This document shows, piece after piece, positions 33,280 to 45,313 of a stretch of DNA of 64,000 bases. The translations under genes and the position numbers were made by a program. Positions within the stretch are counted from its first letter, which is position 1, and every line of letters starts with the position of its first letter. The stretch lies in NCBI RefSeq assembly GCF_001540865.1, contig NC_033625.1, positions 9,859,370 through 9,923,369 of the forward strand, given 5' to 3'. Under the pieces are notes generated by a model that was given only the letters and a program-made list of their open reading frames with translations, did no database searches and was not told the origin of the DNA. The DNA comes from Ananas comosus (taxonomy: Eukaryota; Streptophyta; Magnoliopsida; Poales; Bromeliaceae).

Positions 33280-35141
33280 GCTGCCTGTGGTAGCCCATCA
33301 TTCCATGCTAGGAATGAGTCTGTCCCACACGACCCTACAAGCGTCTCGCCGCCTAGCTGCCCGTGGTAACTCATCATCCCGCACTGGAACGAGGCTGTCC
33401 CACGCGACCCTGCAGGCGTCTCAAACCCGCACACGCGAACCGTGTCGCAAAAAGCCAACTCCGGAATGTCGGCTTGTGGGGAGCGACCCTCACAAGCTTG
33501 TGCGAATGAGCACAAATGGCAAGCAAGCAAAGTCATCGTCTCAACGATCCGGTCATCATGGCTCTACCATGGAAATGATCGCTAGCAACTCATAGGTCTA
33601 GTCCAATGTCCCAAGTGAAGGTTTAACCGTTCAATAATTCCAATGCTCTTTTGTGACCTTAGATTTACTAAGTCCATACCTATTCCAAGCCTAATGCCTC
33701 TTTATGACATTAGCTTACTATTAACATACGTGTCCCGAGCTCAATGCCGCTTTATGGCATTAGCTCATACATGCATACACTCTAGCCTATGTCACTTAAT
33801 GACAAAATGTCCAACAACGCCAAGCATGCGTTCTAAGTCCAAGAGTGTAACCTACATGTCATATGCACTATATGCAACATGATCTCAATCACATGTAAGA
33901 ATGCTAACCATATGTAAGGTTCCAATCCTGAACAGTTCTCTACTACACAGAGGTCCAATGTGCTTTATACATAGCATGCCCAAATTAAGCATTCTAAAAT
34001 TCTCAAATATTCTATCTAGTAAGAATATGCATGCATTACCACTTTACGAAAAGTAAAAACCAACATAGGGATGATTTATCCCATTTTTTGGTGAGGCCAA
34101 ACCCACCACAACTTTTGCGCTCCTTCGTTTGCTCCGACGAAGGTGTACACTAGTCTCCTAGCACCCTAAAGATGTAGGAACAAGAGTTAAACGAACCTTA
34201 CGAACAACCATAAGGTTGATCATTAACCATCTCAAGCTAAGGTGGAGAAAAACTCACTGAATGCGAAGGAAGCTCTCTCGATCTCCAAGTGGGAGTTAGA
34301 GTCCTTCCAAACCAACCTAAACAAGGGTTCTAACCCATCAATTAGGTCCCAAAGCCCCCAAAACAAAAATCCCCAAAATAAGCCCTAAATTCCAAAATCT
34401 AGGGTTTCATTTAGTAAAACCTACCGAAACATGCTCCATGGAGTAGATTAAGCATACTAACCTCCTTGGTAGCTCCAAACCAAGCTCAAAATGCTCTAGG
34501 GTTGAAGATTGATTCTCTATCAAGCTCCTAGCCCAAGCTCCAAGCCTCCAATAGTGAAGAAAGAGAGAAAGGGTTGAAGCTCCAAGCTCCCTCAAGCAAG
34601 CTCCTCCTCTCATCCTTCTCCTTCCTCTTCTTCTTCTTCTCTTTCAAGAGGGTGTGAGAGAGTGAGAAGTGAGGGAAAGAGAGAGAGGAAATGGCCTATA
34701 AGCCCTCCTAAGTAACAATATCCACATAGGTCCCCCAACAATCAAACCAGTGCACAGCCCTGGACTGGGCAATTTTCGCCTAGAGAGACCGGTCTCTCCC
34801 AGCTGGGATCGGTCCCTCGTGACCCTCCCGCAAAACCAGCTCTCGGGAACCGGTCTCTCCCCGCATGGGACCGGTCTTTCCCCGCGAAAATACGCTCGGG
34901 GACCGGTCTTATCCGCCAGGGACCGGTTGCCTCAAGCTTGGTCGCGACACTATTCCGAGGGGACCGGTCTCTCCCACCATGGACCGGTCCCCGAGAGTAA
35001 AACTCTCAGGACTAGCCAAAATCTAGAATTCGAACTTTTTAGGTCGGAATACATTCTACGACCCTCCACAAAGCGTGGAAAAGCTCGAAACTCAAGTGAA
35101 ACACTCGAACCTTGCAATTTGCACCGGTCCAGTGTGTTACA
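33280..35141 (-). repeat. N1 3' LTR, segment 3 of 3 (family B)
   Basis: Continues collinear with the N1 5' LTR (43450-45308) and ends AGTGTGTTACA before the polypurine tract. Contains the array at 34782-34998 and a CT/GA tract at about 34615-34690. Confidence 0.92.
34782..34998. repeat. GACCGGTC array (N1 3' LTR)
   Basis: At least seven GACCGGT-type cores in about 215 bp. Confidence 0.85.
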
Positions 35142-37598
35142 TTCTCCCCTCCTAAAAAGGAGTTTCGTCCGCGAAACTGCGGGACAACCACAACCAATAC
35201 ATCCAAAGAGGATGGAAGAAACGCTCTAACAGCGTACAAGTCAGACCACGTAGGTCTCAAGCATGCCGGATTGCTCCACGGCAAAACTCAACAAGATCCT
35301 GCGATGCCAAGACTTGGCATAACTCAAGTCAAACTTCTACCGAAGTTTCGCCTCTAATCCGTGCTTGATCACAAGTCCATTAGTCGGTTCTCACGAAACC
35401 AAGTGTTTCCAAAAGCTGAATTCCAGTTCTCACCTTTTTCGTCCAAGTCAAGGGTAAAGCCTTGCTCTGCTTCAAACACTCTAGGATATAGGATTCCATC
35501 CAAATACCCCTCAAGGGTGGATTCAATGGTACTGTCCAAAGCAAGCGTCATGGGGTTAAATCCATTACTCATCTATCAAAACTCCATCGAAGTGCTCATC
35601 TGATCATCACTCACCAAGGAGAGGTGAGGCAACATCCACTCATCGGCCCATATTCCAACGATGATCCTTCAAATCCAAGGTTAAGTATGGTGTACCACTT
35701 CCATCTCGTTGCTATTTGCAACGTCCATCCATCCGTCCAATCTTGCTTGGCACGAACAATTCTAAACCAACATCCAAGGTAGCCAACCTTCCAATAGTAA
35801 CAGGAACCGACGAATCGTCCAACTCGCTCACCAAAGGTGGTCACTTGATTTCTCAATCGGCACGGCACTATGATGCCTCCACATCAATCTCAAACTCACC
35901 ACTCGGGAGTACCCTCAAATCCTCTGCCATACATGGTCAGGGACCAAAGCTCAGGAGCTTTGTCATCCCACTAAGATCATTATCTTAGTCTCAACTCAAG
36001 TCCAAGTAAACTCTTCGCAAGCCTAAGCCAAAGGCTTAACTTCGATAGAATGTCTCATACCTTAACCGTTCAGTTGCTCTAGAAGAATCATTCAAAATTC
36101 TCATTCTCAATGCTTTCCTTAGCATCGGATGCTCCAGGTGTTCAAAGTCACCGAGCTCATCTCAAGTGATAGAGAGGGATCAATCCGCAATTCAATAATA
36201 GCTCTCTATCAATGTCATCCTAATGTGACCATCAACCAGATATCAATCCAAGCAACTCTCTTACGCAGTTTCCATTCCCAAGATTTTGATTCCAGGTGCA
36301 AAAATCGGACAAAGGAAAATAGCAACTTGGTATCTTTCCCTCTCGAGTTCCCAACCACTCGATCCAACAGTGAGAGTTTTACACATCGATCACGTCAATA
36401 TGCCCTACAGTCGGTCCTCGCAATCCTTCATCGGAATACTCTCAGCTATCTGCGATCGGTTTCACAAATCCAGCCAGGGGTTTGGAATTATCATTCCATG
36501 AGTCACTAACACTGGTGGAGTACCACAGGCTCAGGCAACATCACAATAATTCTCGTGATGTTCCAACCAAGCACCAACATCTGTTTGAGGTACAACCTCA
36601 AACTCCAACACAGCAGTAGTACTCAGATTGCAATACAATCCTATCGAGCACACTGATGCCACAAGGCCAATTGAAGGACCAATCGGGCCTCAACAACTAT
36701 CTAAACACTCAATCGTGGTTCAATTTAGACCACGATAGTCGGCACACAGTCGAAACAACCTATCTGGTCCCACAACAAGTGAGGGTGCTTCTCCACGAAG
36801 CTAAACACTAGATACCAGAACCTCTCCGCCTACCGAGCTCATGATTTGTGACTCAGACGGGAAAACAATGACCACTCAAAAGACATCCTCTATTACAAGG
36901 ATTCTCAATAAACAAATGCTAACGGCCAGCTAGGCCCCAAATCCTCCCAAATTACCCGATTTTAGGTAAGGGGATGGCCATCGCAATCCACGGAACTAAA
37001 TCCTCAAATCGCACTATTTCGTGCTCAAAATCCTCAAGGCGAGTCAAGTCAGCTCGCAGTCCAAGGGTACTAGGTACCCACAAAACTCCACACCAAGTAA
37101 GGCCAATCCATTTGTCGGCGCACGAAACCATCTCACATGGTAGGGTGTTCGAAACGAAACACCGGATCAATCGATCATCCTACATGCGTCGAAAGAAATT
37201 CAACACTAACAAATCCTTGGGTTGGGTCACTACACACTCGGTGTGTCCTCAATCTCACGATCCAACACTTGGCTTTCCAAGCTCTAGGGTCTACACTTGG
37301 TCCACCGTCCTGACCAAAACTCCGCCCTACCCGTAGGTACCAGGCCGCTGTCGCACACAGCTGACTGCACATGCACAACGGGCCCAGGCTCCACAGTCCC
37401 CAAATGGTCCAGGCACGGTCGTCCCCAAGCACCATTTGGCAAACAGCCGATCAAGGGATGCAAACAATGCACTCATCGTGAGATCTACCAACATAGCCAA
37501 ACATGCTACCCCCAAACACGAATCTCGACCGCCTAGCTTGAGAAGAGCTAGTCAATTTCGCAAACAGCAAACTAACGGGATGCCATGCAACTCGGCAA
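35142..37598 (-). pseudogene. pol: N1 decayed pol region
   Basis: Begins (in plus coordinates) with the polypurine tract TCTCCCCTCCT and should encode integrase, RNase H and RT on the minus strand. Only shreds are readable. Around 36735-36770 the minus strand gives LFRLCADYRGLN, a recognisable RT motif (family RLCVDYREL), followed at once by stops. Near 37565-37625 ELHGIP-type protease sequence is visible next to gag. The region is about 2.5 kb, shorter than a complete pol, so deletions as well as point changes have occurred. No frame longer than about 125 codons exists and none shows a domain. Confidence 0.6.
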
Positions 37599-38134
37599 TT
37601 AGCCGATCAGAGTATGGATGCACTGCACCAACAACAAACAATGCACAACACGAATGCCACAAAAGAAACTGATACCTGTAGTCATAAACTCGGCTGCTGC
37701 CGCCTCCTCAGTCTGGGCCGCATACATGCGCCCGCTGGAGGCCTGTCGTGACCCCTCCATCTGTCTCTGGACAGGTGGCCTCCCGGTCTGGTAGTAAGCG
37801 GAAGACGTACCTTGGCTGGGACCCGGTAAGGCTGGTGCCAATGCAGAAGATGGCGCTTGTACTGAACCTCTCGGGCAGTCCGACTGGAAGTGACTCTCCT
37901 GGCCACACGAATAGCACCTGCCCCGACCCTGTGAGCACTGCCGTGGGTAATGGCGACCACCGCAGATCACGCAGCTCAGACTCTCGCGACGCTCAGATCC
38001 TCCACGCTGTGCTGATGAGTCACGTCCTCGCAACTGGCTCCGGTTCCTCGGGTGTCTCGGCGGCCTCCCAGAGTGCTCCTGGCTCGCACCCTCAGCCGCG
38101 GGCCTTTTGCCCTTTCCTTTATCTAAGCCCTCAC
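37599..38134 (-). pseudogene. gag: N1 gag, C-terminal part
   Basis: Minus-strand Gag C-terminus separated from the rest by S2. After the S2 edge it reads EGLDKGKGKRPAAEGASQ, then a basic linker, CVICGGRHYPRQC and the CCHC knuckle CYSCGQESHFQSDC (C-x2-C-x4-H-x4-C), which binds the genomic RNA in this family. Then GRMYAAQTEEAAAAE leads into the protease. The CTCAC at 38130-38134 is the S2 duplication. Confidence 0.88.
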
Positions 38135-41100
38135 TGTAACATACCAGATTTTGGTATAAAAATAAAAATAAATAAAAATAGTGTGAGAAACTATTTTTAT
38201 TGGATTTGTAGGAGTAAAACATAAGTCAGAAGTGACTTGTGCTGAAATCGGAATGAAAACAGAAGATCTAGAATTTTCTGTTGAAACGGGACAGATAAAT
38301 TAGCAGAAAATGCAGTCTCAGAAAAATATAAAAATTGGAGGATAAGTCAGAAATATTTTTATGAGGCTAGATTTAAAGTTTCATATTTTTCTGACACCCG
38401 TAGAGTAAGAAATAAAATCCGAGAGTTATCTGATAAAGATTACAGTTCGGCATAGTTTTCGGTGACCAAATGGGGTCGAAATTGAAAACTTAAAATATAT
38501 TCTTGCTCAGTACGTAAAACCGAACATAACTGTCAAGTTTGAGCTCAAACGGACACTCAGGGAGCTCCGGCGAAAGTTATCAGATTTCAAGCTGCCCGGG
38601 ATGAATAGTGTTGGGGTGTAATTAAATAGAAGCTCTTGGCTTCTTCTTCCCCAACCAGCCGCACACACACCCACGCGTCACACACGCACACACGCTTGGA
38701 GAGGGAGAAAGAGGAACCTCCCATTTTCTCTCTAAATCTCTCCCAAAAATTGGAGGTTTTGGTGAGAAGTAAGCTTGGAAGTTGATCTTCATCTTCTTCG
38801 TCTTCTTCATCTCCATTGGAGCAAGCTTTGAAGGTAAGCTTCAAACCCTTTAATGGCATTTCTCTCTAGTTTGGTTTTTAAGCTCTAAGAGTGGATTTAG
38901 AGGTATTCTAGCATGCTAATTAGAGGTTTGATGCTTGAAACCAAGGCTCTAATGGTGGATTTTTACCTAGTTGTAATCTAGGGCTCGAAAATGCTAATTT
39001 GGTAAATATGAGGGTTTGATCTCATTTGACCCTCTGTAAACCTAATTGCTAGGTAAACGAACGCGTTGGCGAAGACGGTTCGGCGATTCGTCGAGCCGTT
39101 GCGAAGTTATTAAAGAAACGGACGTTTAGGCTTCGTTTCCGCCTGGAGGGCCGAGGCGACATCGTAAACCCATGAAAACGGATTTGAAGCATCGTGGCAC
39201 ATAACCGAAGACCTTTAATTTTCGGATCGTGAATTGGAGGCCGTTCGGGTGGTCGCGTGAGAGATCGGGCCAAACCGGGTGCCGGGTGCCGCGGGAGGCC
39301 GATTGCAAGTGTCGACAAGCAATCGGAATGCGAAATGAGGTGGGTTGTGCTTACCGAAGCGACTAGGTCGCCCTTTATGTCTAAGAAATGAGATTTCATA
39401 TTGATGCATATTGACATAATATAAGAATGTGAAAAGAATGCATGTTAACATACTATAGAAATGCTAGATAAATGCATATGATTAATGCTTTGAATGCATA
39501 ATATAAAGGGCGTATGAATGTTAGCATTATAAGAACATCATAAAAGGAATGTATGATGACATGTTGTAGAATATGCTAAATGTAATGCATAATGAATTAA
39601 GTGCTAAAAGAATGCATGAGATGCTAAGTATGGACTATTTTGGATAATGACTATATGTATGTTGACAAATCATGTGATGCTAGTGGTATATGTGCATGAT
39701 GATATATTATGAATTTACATATTGTGGATTATGTTAAATAGAAAAACATACTTGATGACATATTGCCATGTTGTGGAACATAGTGGACAATCTATATATA
39801 TATTAGATCGAGTGGCATTAAACCTAGCATCTTGAACCTAGCAAACACTTGTGGTGATTGATCATATATATTCTGGTGTCATTCATGTATGTTAGGACCC
39901 TATTATTGTGTAAATGTGAGAGTTGGACTTGAACATTAGTAAACAAGGGTGACAATGACAATAGAGACATGATTGGCATCAAGAAAGTGATTGTTAAACA
40001 TAGTTTAACCATATTGACATTGGTCCAAGTTGACATAGAGAGTGGCATGATTAAATAGGTAGAGACCTATCATGACATTGGCATTGTGACGAGTGGCTAT
40101 GAATCCTCAAGTTGAGGATTGGATCGATACTCACGTTACGTCTTGGCTTGAGGGAGGTAGCTCCCCCTCGGGCGGTGCGCTCCGGAGTTGGTCACCACTG
40201 GGCGTGGTAAAGTCCCACCAGTTGACGGTCCCTAGGGAGGTTCGAGTCCCCCGTTATTAAGGGATTTGGTTGTGAGTTATTGGGGTTAACATGGTTAACC
40301 GGTAAGATTGGGTCATAGCCAAATGAGTGTACAACAAGTATGCATTATGAGTTATGGATTTGGTATCCTAGTCGAGAGGATTTAGGGCTGAGGTGTATGT
40401 GAGACGTCCATCGCCTCGAGCCTGGTTCTAGTGCGGTACTCCGCAGACGATTGACTCAAGACCGAGTCGGGTGGTTAGCCTTGTAAAGGTAGATGAAACT
40501 TTATGATTAAAACGGTGATTGACAAGAATCTAAGATAGAGGAAACCTTAGATATCGAATGGATGAGCTATGGTTAGCAGAATTGAAAGTAGTGTCAAATG
40601 AACTACTAGTTGGTTGCATAGTTGCATTATTGCATGATTTGCATATAGCATTGCATTATTGCATTCGTGAGGCAATGCATGGTTTTATTCGTTGCATAAT
40701 CAAGATATATATCTATCTGTTTATTGAACTAACTTGCAGTTGCCTCCCTTGGACCTATTGGTCGAGCTTTTCCCTTGGGTGGCCGTACCCACTGGGAACC
40801 ATGGAGTTGGTTCTCACCCCACGTGGTTTTGGGGTGTTACAGGTTCGCACGTGAGCGGCGCGGCGGCGCGAGGCGAGGGCGTAGCTCCATAGTTAGCACC
40901 CTACCACCGAGACCAGAGATAGGGTACCCTTAGTCGGCCTTACTTAGGGATGTAAAGAATGAAAAGAATCAAGTTGTAATAATATTGTTAAATTGGATTG
41001 TATTTGGAAGTTAAGTGAAAGCTAATGTTGGAATCTAATGAGATTTGTGATGTAAAAATGGATGAATGTGAATGCATGTAATAACATAGGATGTGTTATG

Positions 41101-41296
41101 TTGTTTGATACCTTCCATTATGCAATCCTTGATTGAAATGTGTTCCTGGTTGGAACTTCACACATTGTATTGATTGCTATGCCTTGAACGTACAGGGGAG
41201 ACTCTGTCGGCAGTACAGGGGAAACCCTGTCCGTTCGGTGATCTGTCGGCGGCGCCGCGACCCGGCCAAATAGGTGGGCGGTCGCGGGGTGTGACA
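38135..41296 (+). mobile_element. S2: solo LTR, third family
   Basis: 3162 bp, ends TGTAACATACC and GGGGTGTGACA, flanked by CTCAC (38130-38134 and 41297-41301), inside the gag of N1. No internal sequence. It lacks a CCGG palindrome array. It keeps other shared blocks: splice-donor-like GAAG|GTAAGC (38831-38839), GGCGAAGACGGTTCGGCGA (about 39070), GCTCCGGAGTTGGTCACC (40176), the stem-loop (40796-40813), the acceptor-like GTTACAG (ends 40842), and a duplicated U5 motif ACAGGGGAGACTCTGT / ACAGGGGAAACCCTGT (41192-41232). Confidence 0.92.
40788..40842 (+). promoter_or_regulatory. Intra-LTR stem-loop and splice acceptor (S2, compensated stem)
   Basis: GAACCA (40796-40801) and TGGTTC (40808-40813). 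Relative to GAACTA/TAGTTC both sides changed together, keeping the pair. Confidence 0.72.
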
Positions 41297-42268
41297 CTCA
41301 CAGCCCTCCTGCAGATCCGCCGCGCAGCTCTCCACAATGAGCGCGCGGTTTACCACATCTCGGTAAGTCTGGAGGTTGGAGGACTGCACCAACCGAAAGA
41401 TCGACGGCCGAAGTCCTCGCTCGAAGATGCGAACCTTATTCTCGACGTCCCGCACAACAAAGAGCACACAGTGTAGAAGCCGAGAGAACTCTCTCTCGTA
41501 CTCGGCCACGGTCCGATCCCCCTGGCGCATCTCGCGCAGATCCTGCTCCATCTTCCTCTTAACACTGACGGGGAAGTAGTGCTCCAATAAGAGTTCCTTG
41601 AACCTCTTCCAAGAAATTGCTGCTAGGTCGATGTTGCGATTATCCTATATACCCAACCACCAGCTATAGACCTCGCCGTCCAAATGGTGAGTGGCGAGCC
41701 AAACTCTGTCTCTCTCCTTCACGAAGGTGTCGCGGAATAACTTCTCCATGTGCATCAACCACTTCTCAACGATCCAGTGGTCGGCTTTCTCTCCATCAAA
41801 GATCCTGGGATTGCACCTCCTGACTCGTTGAGGCAATCCATGAGCCGCTGTCGCTCCGCTCCCCCAACCATCACGGGAAAATACTGCCGCTACCACAGGC
41901 ACCTGAGCTGGGGATGCCGCAAATACCTCTTCCCGAGGTGCTACCGCAGGTGCCGTCCGCGAAGTGTCAAGTGCAGGGAACGACCCCCTAGGGGCAACCA
42001 CCTCTACCGACGCGGGTGGTACAGGGACCTGAGTCTCCCTGGCAGCCGTCGGCTGTAGTAGAAGATCCTCTAGGCGCTTCATTTGTGCCTCCTGCCGGCG
42101 CGCCGCATCTGCCTGCTGCCGAGCCGCCGCCATCACCAAGTCTGTGAGGGCCGAAAACTGGCTCCTCAACTCATGGACCTCGCCGGATCCGGAGGTAGCG
42201 GATGTCTCCACCTTCTCAAAGGTTGCCGCGTTGTCCGCTCCAACAGACTTAGAGCGTGTAGTCGGCAT
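41297..42268 (-). pseudogene. gag: N1 gag, N-terminal part
   Basis: Starts at the minus-strand ATG 42266-42268 (MPTTRSKSVGADNAA..., collinear with N2 gag). A coiled-coil-like QADAARRQEAQMKRLEDLL segment, a Pro-rich linker and the Gag domain (DRVWLATHHLDGEVYSWW; KELLLEHYFPVSVKRKMEQDL; RIFERGLRPSIFRLVQ) follow. One in-frame TAG at 41645-41647 stands where N2 has Gln. Otherwise open up to the S2 edge at 41297, so N1 gag had only this stop and the S2 insertion. Confidence 0.9.
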
Positions 42269-42388
42269 CGACACTACAACATCATAAAAGCGCAAGTTAA
42301 TAAAACCCACGCTATCACAACCCCGCTCAAATACCAATACCCAAATTATGCGAAAGTAAGGAAGTGTCTTATACTACTAACTCCCGAT

Positions 42389-42414
42389 GTTACGTTGTCG
42401 GCCGCCAACGTAAC
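42389..42414 (-). promoter_or_regulatory. Leader stem-loop with GCGGCCGA loop (N1)
   Basis: Same perfect 9-bp stem and loop as N2, in a leader that otherwise carries substitutions. Confidence 0.62.
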
Positions 42415-42589
42415 CCTCCGCGAAGTTAGAAGCTATACACTTCGATTCAACTCCAACTTTTTGGAGTTATCAAATAAGCCCAATCATGATACTTTCGCTT
42501 ACAGATCAAATAGACCTCGTCTCTCACGAGTCTAATTCCTATAGTCCAACCGGCCTAAGGTTTACTAGGTCCACTAAGACTCAACCCCA

Positions 42590-42602
42590 GGCTCTGATAC
42601 CA
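42590..42602 (-). other. N1 primer-binding site
   Basis: Minus strand TGGTATCAGAGCC, 8 bp from the LTR. Confidence 0.93.
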
Positions 42603-43015
42603 AATTAATCTGTCACGCCCCGGGACCCGGCATAGGCCCGCCCGGTACGTGCCCAGACCTGCCATATGCCTAGACATATAAGGCGTCTACAACAATAGAA
42701 ATATAAAAGCAAGGAAAGTAGAACATCTATAAATATCAGAGCAACTAGCAGCTAAAGACTAACAACAAGTAGGAGAAAGGAAACTGAACACTAAGGCATA
42801 ATGTAAACTAATACATCATAGATCTCAAGATACAAAAGTAGGGTGGTCACTATAACACGGTACAAAACTCTCACAACCTCTCCAAATGAAAAACAAAAGA
42901 GAGGTGGACCACCTATCGTCAAATCCCTCGATAGCTAGCTCGAGGCAAAACCTTTTCCGCGATCCCGAGCCCCTCCCGAAGTGGAAGGCTCTGAAATAAA
43001 ACATAAAACAGGGGG

Positions 43016-43050
43016 GCGTGAGAACTATAATTTATAGTTCCCAGTGGGCA
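43016..43050 (-). promoter_or_regulatory. Intra-LTR stem-loop (N1 5' LTR)
   Basis: GAACTATAA and TTATAGTTC (43022-43040). Confidence 0.7.
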
Positions 43051-44954
43051 ATTACTGACCTTAGCCAAATACGCCACTAGGCCCAAATCATGAGCAGATA
43101 TAGACAATGAAATAATAACTGCGAAAATAAAAGCATATAATAAATGCTATACTACTGTGTTACAAGTAAACATGATATGAACATGGAGTACATCTACTCT
43201 ATCATGATCCAATATGCCAAAACATGTCTAGTATGCTAAAAATGCAATACTATCAAATATACTACATATCCAAGCGTCCAATACATATCTAGTATACACT
43301 ATTATGGCGACCAAGTATACTCTATGTCCCAATGTCCACTGAATCCAACTACGATATACTATCAAGTAGTGATTATAACATATACGACTCCGTGTCGATT
43401 TCCATGTCCCAATTAAGAACCTACACAAGGTAATCCAGCTTGTGCCGCCTAGCTGCCTGTGGTAGTCCATCATTCCATGCAAATGAGTCAGTCCCACACG
43501 ACCCTACAGGCGTCTCGCCGCCAAGCTGCCTGTGGTAGCTCATCATCCCACGCTAGAATAAGGTTGTCCCACGCGACCGTACAGGCGTCTCAAACCCGCA
43601 CGCGCGAACTGTGTCGCAAAAGGCCAACTCCGGAGTGCCGGCTTGTAGGGAGCGACCCTCACAAGCATGTGCGAATGAGCACAAATGGCAAGCAAGCAAA
43701 GTCATCGTCTCAACGATCCGGTCATCATGGCTCTACCATGGAAATGATCGCTAGCAACTCATAGGTCTAGTCCAATGTCCCAAGTGAAGGTTTAACCGTT
43801 CAATAATTCCAATGCCCTTTCGTGACCTTAGATTTACTAAGTCCATACATATTCCAAGCCTAATGCCTCTTTATGACATTAGCTTACTATTAACATACGT
43901 GTCCCGAGCTCAATGCCGCTTTATGGCATTAGCTCATACATGCATACACTCTAGCCTATGTCACTTAATGACAAAATGTCCAACAACGCCAAGCATGCGT
44001 TCTAAGTCCAAGAGTGTAACCTACATGTCATATGCACTATATGCAACATGATCTCAATCACATGTAAGAATGCTAACCATATGCAAGGTTCCAATCCTGA
44101 ATAGTTCTCTACTACATAGAGGTCCAATGTACTTTATACATAACATGTACATATTAAGCATTCTAAAATTCTCAAATATTCTATCTAGTAAGAATATACA
44201 TGCATTTCCAGTATACGAAAAGTAAAAACCAATAAGGGATGATTTATCCCATTTTTTGGTGAGGCCAAACCCATCACAACTCTTGCGCTCCTTCGTTTGC
44301 TCCGACGAAGGTGTCCACTAGTCTCCTAGCACCATAAAGATGTAGGAACAAGAGTTAAACGAACCTTACGAACAACCATAAGGTTGATCATTAACCATCT
44401 CAAGCTAAGGTGGAGAAAAACTCACCGAATGCGAAGGAAGCTCTCTCGATCTCCAAGTGGGAGTTAGAGTCCTTCCAAACCAACCTAAACAAAGGTTCTA
44501 ACCCATCAATTAGGTCCCAAAGCCCCCAAAACAAAAATCCCCAAAATAAGCCCTAAATCCCAAAATCTAGGGTTTCATTTAGTAAAACCTACCGAAACAT
44601 GCTCCATGGAGTAGATTAAGCATACTAACCTCCTTGGTAGCTCCAAACCAAGCTCAAAATGCTCTAGGGTTGAAGATTGATCCTCTATCAAGCTCCTAGC
44701 CCAAGCTCCAAGCCTCCAATGGTGAAGAAAGAGAGAAAGGGTTGAAGCTCCAAGCTCCCTCAAGCAAGCTCCTCCTCTCCTCCTTCTCCTTCCTCTTCTT
44801 CTTCTTCTCTTTCAAGAGGGTGTAAGAGAGTGAGAAGTGAGGGAAAGAGAAAGAGAAAATGGCCTATAAGCCCTCCTAAGTAACAATATCCACATAGGTC
44901 CCCCAACAATCAAACCAGTGCACAGCCCTGGACTGGGCAATTTTCGCCCAGAGG

Positions 44955-45165
44955 AACCGGTCTCACCCAGCTGGGATCGGTCCCTCGGGACCCTCCCGCA
45001 AACCAGCTCTCGGGAACCGGTCTCTCCCCGCATGGGACCGGTCTCTCCCCGCGAAAACGCACTGGAGGACCGATCTCATCCGCCACGGACCGGTTGCCTC
45101 AGGCCTGGCCGCGACACTGTTCCGAGGGGATCAGTCTCTTCCACTAGGGACCGATCCCCGAGAGT
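44955..45165. repeat. GACCGGTC array (N1 5' LTR)
   Basis: Counterpart of 34782-34998, with more mutated cores (GACCGATC, GATCAGTC). Confidence 0.8.
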
Positions 45166-45313
45166 AAAACTCTTAGGACTAGCCAAAATCCAGAATTCGA
45201 ACTTTTTAGGTCGGAATACATTCTACGAACCTCCACAAAGCGTGGAAAAGCTCGGAACTCAAGTCAAACACTCAAACCTTGCAATTTGCACAGGTCCAGT
45301 GTGTTACATTCAC

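Larger units (their letters stand above)
42269..42610 (-). other. N1 leader with primer site
   Basis: Non-coding and closely similar to the N2 leader. Stem-loop at 42389-42414 and primer site at 42590-42602. Confidence 0.88.
19585..45308 (-). mobile_element. N1: family-B Ty3/gypsy element carrying three nested insertions
   Basis: Bounded by TG...CA and the 5-bp duplication TTCAC (19580-19584 and 45309-45313). It sits inside the shared LTR of T. On the plus strand the order is 3' LTR, decayed pol, gag, leader, primer site, 5' LTR. N2 (duplication GTAGT) and S1 (ACCTA) sit in its 3' LTR, S2 (CTCAC) in its gag. With these removed the element is about 9.7 kb and its LTRs are 2700 and 2698 bp. 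The LTRs look very similar by eye, although the pol region is badly decayed, which suggests that the element copied itself through an already defective or helper-dependent state. Confidence 0.93.
42611..45308 (-). repeat. N1 5' LTR (family B)
   Basis: 2698 bp, uninterrupted. Stem-loop at 43022-43040; GACCGGTC array at 44955-45165; CT/GA tract at about 44770-44860; ends GTGTGTTACA followed by the duplication TTCAC. Confidence 0.94.

Noticed and set aside
33059..33595. ORFs of 80-122 codons with Arg/Thr-rich sequence, repeated near 43459-43764
   Set aside because: They fall in LTR sequence of S1 and N1. The repetition reflects LTR homology rather than a conserved protein.
35142..37560. Possible host gene in the region without clear gypsy motifs
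   Set aside because: It is bounded by an N1 polypurine tract and N1 gag, and a decayed RT motif (RLCADYRGLN) is visible on the minus strand, so it is eroded pol.
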